This document shows positions 35,836 through 43,067 of a DNA stretch of 64,000 bases, in pieces; position 1 is the stretch's first letter, and the number at the start of each line of letters is the position of its first letter. Origin of the DNA: Streptomyces sp. NBC_00250 (GTDB lineage: Bacteria; Actinomycetota; Actinomycetes; Streptomycetales; Streptomycetaceae); NCBI RefSeq assembly GCF_036192275.1, contig NZ_CP108088.1, forward strand, positions 5,891,501-5,955,500, given 5' to 3'. The notes beneath the pieces were generated by a model. It was given only the letters and a program-made list of their open reading frames with translations, did not search any database and was not told where the DNA came from. Made by a program: the position numbers and the translations under genes.

Positions 35836-36097
35836 GCCTGGTACCTCCCTGCGCGCCGCGCAGCGGCGGCGGGGGTGCCGTTCGGGGGCGCTGCGGGCGT
35901 GCGATGGCGATCACTGAGCCATTGCCCCCTGCAACGACCCCTCCAGACCGGAGGAGAGCGCCTGTCGAGCGCCTGTGACGGAAAACCCGCGTGACGCGGA
36001 TATGTGTGACACCGATGGGACGCACGTGACGAAACCGGGGCATCGGGACATCGGTGTGTCCAGGTGCGTCACCCCTGGCCAGAGAGGTATGCGCCGG
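35836..36097. other. Intergenic region (262 bp)
   Basis: No gene is seen. GTGACACCGATGG near 36007-36019 and CCGATGTCC-like / CATCGGTGTG sequences near 36040-36060 form an imperfect inverted repeat. It may be the terminator of the minus-strand gene ending at 36098 or a regulatory site for the small HTH gene. Confidence 0.45.
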
Positions 36098-37033
36098 TCA
36101 CACGCCGCAGGAGCGGAGGAAGCGCCGGGTGCGCAGCGCGATCGGGTACGGAACATCCGGCTCGCACGGGTACATGTCCTGCTCGACGATCGCGAACAGG
36201 TCCACGTCCAGTGCCGACGCGGCGGCGAGCACCGGTTCCAGGGCCGGCACCCCGGACGGCGGCTCGCACATCACGCCGCGCCCCACGGCGGGACCGAAGG
36301 GCACCCCCTCGGCCACCACCCCGGCCAGGATCTCCGGGTCGACCTGCTTGAGATGCAGATAGCCGATCCGCTCGCCGTACGTCTCGATCAGCTTGACGCT
36401 GTCCCCGCCGGCGTACGCGTAGTGCCCGGTGTCCAGACAGAGCGAGACCGCCTCCGGATCGGTGGCGTCGAGGAACCGCGTCACGCTCTCCTCGTCGTCG
36501 AGATGGGTGTCCGCGTGCGGATGGACGACGATCCGCAGCCCGTACCGCTCCCGCACCTCCCGGCCCAGCCGCTCCGTGAGCCCCGTCAGGTCCCGCCACT
36601 GGCCGGCGGTGAGCGTCCGGTCCTCCAGGACCTCGCCCGTGCGGTCGTCCCGCCAGAACGACGGGATGACGACGAGATGGCCCGCGCCCACGGCCTGCGC
36701 CAGGGCCGCGTTCTCGGCGACGTGCGCCCAGGTCCGCTCCCAGACGTCCGGCCCGTGGTGGAGCCCGGTGAAGACCGTCCCCGCCGAGACCCTGAGGCCG
36801 CGCCGCGCGGTCTCCTCCGTCAGGACGGACGGATCGGTGGGCAGGTAGCCGTACGGGCCGAGCTCGATCCACTCGTAGCCCGCGCCGGACACCTCGTCGA
36901 GGAAGCGCTGCCAGGGCACCTGCCGGGGATCGTCGGGGAACCACACCCCCCAGGAGTCCGGGGCGGAGCCGATCCGGATCCGGGACGGCGACGGGGCGGA
37001 GGGCGAGGACGGCTGCGGTGACGGCTTCGTCAT
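36098..37033 (-). CDS. TIM-barrel isomerase/dehydratase of the inositol locus (IolE/IolH-like)
   Basis: Protein of 311 residues from the ATG at 37033 (AAGGTGG before it). It is a xylose-isomerase-like TIM barrel: Glu in WIELGPYGY, Asp in LCLDTGHYAY, His in IGYLHLKQVD and Glu in AIVEQDMYP are the probable metal ligands. In inositol clusters such proteins act as inosose dehydratase (IolE) or as a related isomerase (IolI/IolH). The N-terminal SAPDSWGVW differs from what I recall of classical IolE, so the exact step is uncertain. It is divergent from iolC across a 170-bp region with a palindromic operator. Confidence 0.78.
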   Translation of the reverse strand: MTKPSPQPSSPSAPSPSRIRIGSAPDSWGVWFPDDPRQVPWQRFLDEVSGAGYEWIELGPYGYLPTDPSVLTEETARRGLRVSAGTVFTGLHHGPDVWERTWAHVAENAALAQAVGAGHLVVIPSFWRDDRTGEVLEDRTLTAGQWRDLTGLTERLGREVRERYGLRIVVHPHADTHLDDEESVTRFLDATDPEAVSLCLDTGHYAYAGGDSVKLIETYGERIGYLHLKQVDPEILAGVVAEGVPFGPAVGRGVMCEPPSGVPALEPVLAAASALDVDLFAIVEQDMYPCEPDVPYPIALRTRRFLRSCGV

Positions 37034-37124
37034 GCCTGCCACCTTGACCGGGGCGTGAGAGCAGCGTCAAGGACGCCGCCCCGGCCCGCACGGGCTGTTC
37101 CGCGCTGGCGGCCTGGTCGTCAGA

Positions 37125-37136
37125 ATGTCCGGACAT
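37125..37136. promoter_or_regulatory. Palindromic operator of the iol divergent promoter
   Basis: ATGTCCGGACAT is a perfect 12-bp palindrome, extended to AATGTCCGGACATA with one mismatch. TTGACA at 37141-37146 follows five bases later and may be the -35 of the iolC promoter. It is between iolC and the divergent isomerase gene, so it could control both. Confidence 0.68.
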
Positions 37137-37205
37137 ATCGTTGACACGCCTCCGGGCGGACGGCTAGACCTGGGTGCGGGAAGCCGGACGCGAGAGGTGG
37201 CGCGG

Positions 37206-38192
37206 GTGGAGTCGGAGCCGTACGACCTGATCACCATGGGGCGCCTCGGCGTGGACCTGTACCCGCTCCAGGCCGGGGTCGGCCTCGACCGGGTCGACAC
37301 CTTCGCCAAGTTCCTCGGCGGCTCCCCGGCCAACGTGGCCGTCGCCGCCGCCCGGCTCGGCCGCCGCACCGCGCTCGTCTCCCGCACCGGCGCCGACCCC
37401 TTCGGGACGTATCTGCGCCGCGAGCTGAAGGGCTTCGGAGTCGACGACCGCTGGGTGACCGAGGTCGAGGAGTACCCCACCCCCGTCACGTTCTGCGCGC
37501 TCTTCCCGCCCGACGACTTCCCGCTCACCTTCTACCGCCGCCCCAAGGCCCCCGACCTGGAGATCCACCCGCACGAGCTGGACCTCGACGCGATCTCCGC
37601 CGCACGGGTCTTCTGGGCGACCGGCACCGGACTCTGCGCCGAGCCGAGCCGCTCGGCCACCCTGGCGGCGCTGCGGGCCCGCTCCGGGCGGGAGGTGACC
37701 GTCCTCGACCTGGACTGGCGGCCGATGTTCTGGGCCGACCCGGCGGCGGCCCGCCCGTACTACGCCGAGGCGCTGCGGCACGCGACCGTCGCCGTCGGCA
37801 ACCTCGACGAGTGCGAGATCGCGACGGGAGAGCGCGAGCCGTACGCGGCGGCCCGCGCGCTGCTCACCTCGGACAGCGGTCGCGGCCTCCGGCTCGCCGT
37901 CGTCAAACAGGGCCCCAAGGGCGTCCTCGCGCTCGCCGCCGACGGGACGAGCGCCGAGGTGCCGCCGCTGCCGGTCGAGGTGGTCAACGGCCTCGGCGCG
38001 GGCGACGCGTTCGGCGGGGCGCTCGTCCACGGACTGCTCGCCGGCTGGGACCTGGAGACCACCCTGCGCCACGCCAACGCCGCCGGCGCGATCGTCGCGG
38101 GCCGTCTCGCCTGCTCGTCCGCCATGCCCGACCTGACGCAGATCACCCGGGCACTCGCGAGCGGAAGCGGCACCCTCGCGGAAAAGGGGTAG
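37206..38192 (+). CDS. iolC: 5-dehydro-2-deoxygluconokinase
   Basis: Protein of 328 residues from the GTG at 37206, with GAGAGGTGG before it. It is a PfkB/ribokinase fold with GGSPANVAVAAARLG near residue 38 and the catalytic NGLGAGDAFGGALV near 260. It phosphorylates 2-deoxy-5-keto-gluconate in myo-inositol breakdown. The frame is open to an ATG at 37125, but that ATG is part of the operator palindrome and lies before a probable -35 element. It heads iolC-iolB-iolD-mmsA on one strand. Confidence 0.92.
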   Translation: MESEPYDLITMGRLGVDLYPLQAGVGLDRVDTFAKFLGGSPANVAVAAARLGRRTALVSRTGADPFGTYLRRELKGFGVDDRWVTEVEEYPTPVTFCALFPPDDFPLTFYRRPKAPDLEIHPHELDLDAISAARVFWATGTGLCAEPSRSATLAALRARSGREVTVLDLDWRPMFWADPAAARPYYAEALRHATVAVGNLDECEIATGEREPYAAARALLTSDSGRGLRLAVVKQGPKGVLALAADGTSAEVPPLPVEVVNGLGAGDAFGGALVHGLLAGWDLETTLRHANAAGAIVAGRLACSSAMPDLTQITRALASGSGTLAEKG

Positions 38193-38201
38193 GGGGCAGT
38201 C

Positions 38202-39026
38202 ATGCGTACCGATCACCCCCCGTCCCTCCACCTCCCCGCCGGGACCGCCGCCCGGGGCCCGTACGGGCTCGACATCGACCCCGGGCGGGCCGGCTGGACG
38301 TACTCCGCCCTCCGCGTCCTCACCCTCGGGCCCGGCGGGATCCACTCCTTCGAGAGCGGGGATTCCGAATGGGTCGTGCTTCCCCTCTCCGGTGCCTGTA
38401 GCGTGCGCGTCGACGGCGAGATCCTCGAACTCCAGGGCCGCGCGAGCGTGTTCGACGGAGTGACCGACTTCGCCTATGTACCGCGCGACGCCCACGCCCA
38501 GATCGCCTCCGGTGCGGGAGGCCGCTTCGCTTTGGCAGGAGCGAAGTGCGAGCGACGACTCCCCGCCCGCTACGGCCCCGCGCCGGAGGTTCCCGTCGAG
38601 ACCCGGGGCAGCGGCAACCGCGCCCGCCAGGTGCGGAACTTCGCCTCGGCCGACGCCTTCGCCTGCGACCGGCTCATCGCCGTCGAGGTCGTCACGCCCG
38701 GCGGCAACTGGTCCTCCTACCCGCCGCACAAGCACGACGAGCACCGCCCGGGCGCCGAGTCCGTCCTGGAAGAGATCTACTACTACGAGATCGAGGGCCC
38801 GGGCGCCTTCGCCTACCAGCGGATCTCACCCTCCCGGCCCGGCGGCGCCGACCTCCTCGCCGAGGTCCGGGACGGCGACGCCGTCCTCGTGCCCGACGGC
38901 TGGCACGGCCCCTCGATCGCCCAGCCGGGTCACGCTCTCTTCTATCTCAACGTCATGGCGGGCCCCGGACCCGAGCGGGAGTGGAAGATCTGTTTCCACC
39001 CGGACCACACGGAGGGATACGCATGA
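38202..39026 (+). CDS. iolB: 5-deoxy-glucuronate isomerase
   Basis: Protein of 274 residues, a double cupin. The metal-binding histidines and glutamate are in PPHKHDE and LEEIYYYE near residues 173-192, as in IolB. It converts 5-deoxyglucuronate to 2-deoxy-5-keto-gluconate. It starts nine bases after iolC and its stop overlaps the iolD start (ATGA). Confidence 0.94.
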   Translation: MRTDHPPSLHLPAGTAARGPYGLDIDPGRAGWTYSALRVLTLGPGGIHSFESGDSEWVVLPLSGACSVRVDGEILELQGRASVFDGVTDFAYVPRDAHAQIASGAGGRFALAGAKCERRLPARYGPAPEVPVETRGSGNRARQVRNFASADAFACDRLIAVEVVTPGGNWSSYPPHKHDEHRPGAESVLEEIYYYEIEGPGAFAYQRISPSRPGGADLLAEVRDGDAVLVPDGWHGPSIAQPGHALFYLNVMAGPGPEREWKICFHPDHTEGYA

Positions 39027-40909
39027 GTGGCGCGAGCAGCGCGCGCGGCACGACTCTCCGGCTGACCGTCGCTCAGGCGCTCGTCCGCTTCCTCGCCGCC
39101 CAGTACACCGAGCGCGACGGCGCCCGGCAGCGCCTGATCGCCGCCACCTGGGGCATCTTCGGCCACGGGAACGTCGCCGGAATCGGGCAGGCCCTCGTCG
39201 AGGACCCCGCCCTCATGCCCTTCCACCAGGGCCGCAACGAACAGGCCATGGTGCACGCGGCCGTGGGCTACGCCCGGCAGTCCCGCCGGCTCTCCGCGCA
39301 CGCCGTCACCACCTCCATCGGCCCCGGCGCCACCAACCTCGTCACCGGCGCCGCCCTCGCCACCGTCAACCACCTCCCGGTCCTGCTCCTGCCCGGCGAC
39401 ACCTTCGCGGGCCGCCCCGCCGACCCCGTACTCCAGCAGCTCGAAGTCCCGTACGCGGGCGACGTGTCGGTCAACGACTGTCTGCGTCCCGTCTCGAAGT
39501 ACTTCGACCGGGTCGGGCGCCCCGAGGCCCTGATCCCGGCCGCGCTCGCCGCGATGCGGGTCCTCGCCGACCCCGTGGAGACCGGCGCGGTGACCCTCGC
39601 CCTGCCGCAGGACGTGCAGGCGGAGGCGTACGACTGGCCGGAGGAGTTCTTCGCCGAGCGGATCTGGCGGGTCCGCCGCCCCCGCCCCGACACCGTCGAA
39701 CTCGATGCCGCCGTACGGGCGATCCGCGCGGCGGAGCGCCCGCTGATCGTGGTGGGCGGCGGGGTCGGGCACAGCGGTGCCGAGGACGCCCTGCGGACCT
39801 TCGCCGAGCGGACCGGCATGCCCGTCGCCACCACCCAGGCCGGCAAGGGTGCCCTGCCGTACGACCACCCCAGCGAGACCGGCGGCATCGGCCACACCGG
39901 CAGCTCCACCGCGAACGCCCTCGCCGCCACCAGCGACCTGATCCTCGGCGTCGGCACCCGCTACACCGACTTCACCACCGCCTCCGGCACCCTCTTCCCC
40001 GACGGCGTCCGCTTCGTCAACCTCAACATCGCCGGCTTCGACGCCCACAAACTGGGCGCACTGCCGCTCGTCGCCGACGCCCGCGAGGGCCTCACCGCCC
40101 TTACTCAGGCGCTCGGCGGACACCGGCAGGACACGACCCGGTGGACGACCTCCAAGCAGGACTGGCAGGAGCGGATCGACGCCGCCTACGCCGTCCCCGA
40201 CGAGGACGCCCGCCCCACCCAGGCCCAGGTCCTCGGCGTACTCGACACTCTGGTCGACGGCAGCGACATCCTGATCAACGCCGCCGGATCGCTCCCCGGC
40301 GACCTCCACAAGCTGTGGCGGACCCGCTCGCCCGACCAGTACCACGTCGAGTACGGCTACTCCTGCATGGGCTACGAGATCCCCGCCGCCCTCGGCGTCC
40401 TGCTCGCCGCGCCCGACCGGCCCGTCTGGGCACTCGTCGGCGACGGTACATATCTGATGAACCCCACCGAAATCGTCACCGCCGTGCAGGAACGCCTCCC
40501 CCTGAGGCTGATCGTCCTCCAGAACCACGGCTACGCCTCGATCGGCGGCCTCTCGGAGGTGGTCGGCGCCGAGCGGTACGGCACCGACTACCGCCACCGG
40601 GACGCCTTCGGCGGCTTCACCGGCCCGCCGCTCCCCGTCGACCTCGGTGCCAACGCCGCCTCCCTCGGTATGCGGGTGCTACGCCCCCGCACCGTGCGTG
40701 ACCTGCGGGAAGCCCTCGCGGACGCGCGGACCGCAACGGTTCCCACATGTGTCTACGTCGAGACCGAAACGCCAGACACTGTGTCGGGCCCGCCCCCGGC
40801 CCAGGCGTGGTGGGATGTGCCCGTGGCCGAGACCTCGACCCGCCCGTCGGCGGTCAAGGCACGCGAGGAGTACGACCGGCACGTCACCGCCCGACGCCGC
40901 CATCTCTGA
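39023..40909 (+). CDS. iolD: 3D-(3,5/4)-trihydroxycyclohexane-1,2-dione hydrolase
   Basis: Protein of 628 residues, a ThDP-dependent enzyme that opens the inositol-derived ring to 5-deoxyglucuronate. The activating Glu is in GRNEQAMVHAAVGYARQ, and the cofactor motif runs from GDGTYL to LQNHGYA (Gln-Asn where many relatives have Asn-Asn). Length and the IFGHGNVAGIGQAL start fit IolD well. The ATG at 39023 overlaps the iolB stop; the open frame upstream is shadow coding inside iolB. Confidence 0.95.
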   Translation: MSGASSARGTTLRLTVAQALVRFLAAQYTERDGARQRLIAATWGIFGHGNVAGIGQALVEDPALMPFHQGRNEQAMVHAAVGYARQSRRLSAHAVTTSIGPGATNLVTGAALATVNHLPVLLLPGDTFAGRPADPVLQQLEVPYAGDVSVNDCLRPVSKYFDRVGRPEALIPAALAAMRVLADPVETGAVTLALPQDVQAEAYDWPEEFFAERIWRVRRPRPDTVELDAAVRAIRAAERPLIVVGGGVGHSGAEDALRTFAERTGMPVATTQAGKGALPYDHPSETGGIGHTGSSTANALAATSDLILGVGTRYTDFTTASGTLFPDGVRFVNLNIAGFDAHKLGALPLVADAREGLTALTQALGGHRQDTTRWTTSKQDWQERIDAAYAVPDEDARPTQAQVLGVLDTLVDGSDILINAAGSLPGDLHKLWRTRSPDQYHVEYGYSCMGYEIPAALGVLLAAPDRPVWALVGDGTYLMNPTEIVTAVQERLPLRLIVLQNHGYASIGGLSEVVGAERYGTDYRHRDAFGGFTGPPLPVDLGANAASLGMRVLRPRTVRDLREALADARTATVPTCVYVETETPDTVSGPPPAQAWWDVPVAETSTRPSAVKAREEYDRHVTARRRHL

Positions 40910-40923
40910 AGGAGTAACTCGTC

Positions 40924-42426
40924 ATGACGAAGACCGTCCACCACTGGATCGGTGGCAAGACCGTCGAGGGCACGTCGGGCAACTGGGGCCCGGTCACCGA
41001 CCCGGCCACCGGTGCCGTCACCACGCAGGTCGCGCTCGCCTCCGTCGACGAGGTCGACGCCGCCGTCGCCGCCGCCAAGGACGCCTGGGCCACCTGGGGC
41101 ACCTCCTCGCTCGCCCAGCGCACCACCATCCTCTTCAAGTTCCGCGCGCTGCTCGACGCCAACCGCGACGCCATCGCCGAGCTGATCGTCGCCGAGCACG
41201 GCAAGGTCCACTCCGACGCGCTCGGCGAGGTCGCCCGCGGACTGGAGATCGTCGACCTGGCCTGCGGCATCACCACCCAGCTCAAGGGCGAGCTGTCCAC
41301 CCAGGTGTCGAACCGGGTCGACGTGGCGTCCATCCGCCAGCCCGTCGGCGTCGTCGCCGGCATCACGCCCTTCAACTTCCCGGCCATGGTGCCGATGTGG
41401 ATGTTCCCGATCGCCATCGCGACCGGCAACACCTTCATCCTCAAGCCGAGCGAGAAGGACCCGTCGCCGTCCCTGAAGATCGCCGAGCTGCTCGCCGAGG
41501 CGGGCCTCCCGGACGGTGTCTTCAACGTCCTGCACGGCGACAAGGTGGCCGTGGACCGCCTCCTGGAGCACCCGGACGTCTCCGCGATCTCCTTCGTCGG
41601 CTCGACCCCGATCGCCCGCTACATCCACACCACCGCCTCCGCCAACGGCAAGCGCGTCCAGGCGCTCGGCGGCGCGAAGAACCACATGCTGGTCCTCCCG
41701 GACGCCGACCTCGACGCGGCGGCCGACGCGGCCGTCTCGGCGGCGTACGGCTCCGCCGGCGAGCGCTGCATGGCCATCTCGGCCGTCGTGGCCGTCGGCT
41801 CCATCGGCGACGAGCTGGTCCAGAAGATCCGCGAGCGCGCCGAGAAGATCAAGATCGGCCCCGGCACCGACCCCACCTCCGAGATGGGCCCGCTCATCAC
41901 GGCCGTCCACCGCGACAAGGTCGCCTCGTACGTCCACGGCGCGGCGGACGAGGGCTGCGAGGTCGTCCTCGACGGCACCGGCTACACGGTCGAGGGCCAC
42001 GAGGACGGCCACTGGATCGGCCTCTCCCTCCTGGACCACGTGCCGACCACGGCCAAGGCCTACCAGGATGAGATCTTCGGCCCGGTGCTCTGCGTGCTGC
42101 GCACCGAGACGTACGAGGAGGGCCTCGCCCTCATCAACGCCTCGCCGTTCGGCAACGGCACCGCGATCTTCACCCGCGACGGCGGCGCCGCCCGCCGCTT
42201 CCAGCTGGAGGTCGAGGCCGGCATGGTCGGCGTGAACGTGCCGATCCCCGTGCCGGTCGGCTACCACTCCTTCGGTGGCTGGAAGGACTCGCTCTTCGGC
42301 GACCACCACATCTACGGCAACGACGGCGTGCACTTCTACACCCGCGGCAAGGTCGTCACCACCCGCTGGCCGGACCCGTCGGACGCCCCGGCGGGCGTGG
42401 ACCTGGGCTTCCCGCGCAACCACTGA
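40924..42426 (+). CDS. mmsA: CoA-acylating methylmalonate-semialdehyde dehydrogenase
   Basis: Protein of 500 residues, aldehyde dehydrogenase fold. FNFPAMVPMWMFPIAIA and the catalytic Cys in SAGERCMAIS (near 283) are those of MmsA/IolA. It converts malonate semialdehyde to acetyl-CoA at the end of inositol breakdown, and methylmalonate semialdehyde from valine or thymine to propionyl-CoA. A strong GAAGGAG precedes the ATG, 14 bp after iolD. It ends the operon at a hairpin. Confidence 0.95.
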   Translation: MTKTVHHWIGGKTVEGTSGNWGPVTDPATGAVTTQVALASVDEVDAAVAAAKDAWATWGTSSLAQRTTILFKFRALLDANRDAIAELIVAEHGKVHSDALGEVARGLEIVDLACGITTQLKGELSTQVSNRVDVASIRQPVGVVAGITPFNFPAMVPMWMFPIAIATGNTFILKPSEKDPSPSLKIAELLAEAGLPDGVFNVLHGDKVAVDRLLEHPDVSAISFVGSTPIARYIHTTASANGKRVQALGGAKNHMLVLPDADLDAAADAAVSAAYGSAGERCMAISAVVAVGSIGDELVQKIRERAEKIKIGPGTDPTSEMGPLITAVHRDKVASYVHGAADEGCEVVLDGTGYTVEGHEDGHWIGLSLLDHVPTTAKAYQDEIFGPVLCVLRTETYEEGLALINASPFGNGTAIFTRDGGAARRFQLEVEAGMVGVNVPIPVPVGYHSFGGWKDSLFGDHHIYGNDGVHFYTRGKVVTTRWPDPSDAPAGVDLGFPRNH

Positions 42427-42445
42427 CGCGGGCGGTTCACGGCGA

Positions 42446-42482
42446 CGGCCCCCGGGGTGCTGACAGCACACCCCGGGGGCCG
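42446..42482 (+). terminator. Terminator of the iol operon
   Basis: CGGCCCCCGGGGTGCT pairs with AGCACACCCCGGGGGCCG with a two-base bulge, 20 bp after the mmsA stop. Confidence 0.85.
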
Positions 42483-42517
42483 TCGGCCGTCTTCGGCACC
42501 GTCGGCCGTCTCCGGCC

Positions 42518-42940
42518 TCAGTGGTCCTCGGTGAAGGTCCAGCCGCGCATCGAGAACACGCCCTCGTCCGCCGCGCCCGCCGCCCGGTACGTCGCCAGCG
42601 CGGGATCGTTGTCCGTGTCCACGCCCACCCACGCACCCCGGCAGCCCCGCTCCCGGGCCGCCGCGAGCAGCGCCTCCGTCAGCGCACGCCCCACCCCACG
42701 CCGCCGGTGGCCCTCGTCCACCGACAGCTCGTAGAGGCACATCTCCGCCCCCTTGTCCGGGTGCAGCATCTCGATCCCGGAGACGAACCCGGCCGGGAAG
42801 CCGTCCTCCGCATAGGCGATGAGCATCAGGTGCCCGGGTGCCGCCAGGAAGCGGGTCGCCCAGTCCTCGCGCGCCGGACCGTCGTAGAGATGCTCCGCCG
42901 CGAGCAGTTCGGACACCGTCGTCGCCCGCCGGATCTCCAT
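42518..42940 (-). CDS. GNAT-family N-acetyltransferase
   Basis: Protein of 140 residues from the ATG at 42940. It has the GNAT acetyl-CoA loop RRRGVGRALTEALLAAA with the preceding beta strand ELSVDEGH, and the WVGVDTDNDPALATYRAAG segment common in aminoglycoside-acetyltransferase-like members. The substrate is unknown. The frame extends upstream without a ribosome site; GGGAGAC lies before the chosen start. Confidence 0.88.
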   Translation of the reverse strand: MEIRRATTVSELLAAEHLYDGPAREDWATRFLAAPGHLMLIAYAEDGFPAGFVSGIEMLHPDKGAEMCLYELSVDEGHRRRGVGRALTEALLAAARERGCRGAWVGVDTDNDPALATYRAAGAADEGVFSMRGWTFTEDH

Positions 42941-43054
42941 GCCGTCTCCCTGTCTCCGCGTACCGCGCCTGCTGTACGCGGACCGTACTGCGTACGACCG
43001 GAGGAGGTGCGGCACCTCCGTCTCGCGGCAGCCGTGGTGCACAGCGTCCCCGCT

Positions 43055-43060
43055 TAGGCT
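43055..43060 (+). promoter_or_regulatory. -10 element for a leaderless hydrolase-ABC transcript
   Basis: TAGGCT in CCCGCTTAGGCT ends seven bases before the ATG at 43068. The same dodecamer precedes crcB at the same distance (54864-54875). No ribosome site lies between. Confidence 0.6.
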
Positions 43061-43067
43061 CGACACC

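Noticed and set aside
37125..37205. Extended N-terminus of IolC from the ATG at 37125
   Set aside because: This ATG is part of a perfect operator palindrome and lies before a probable -35; the ribosome site fits the GTG at 37206.
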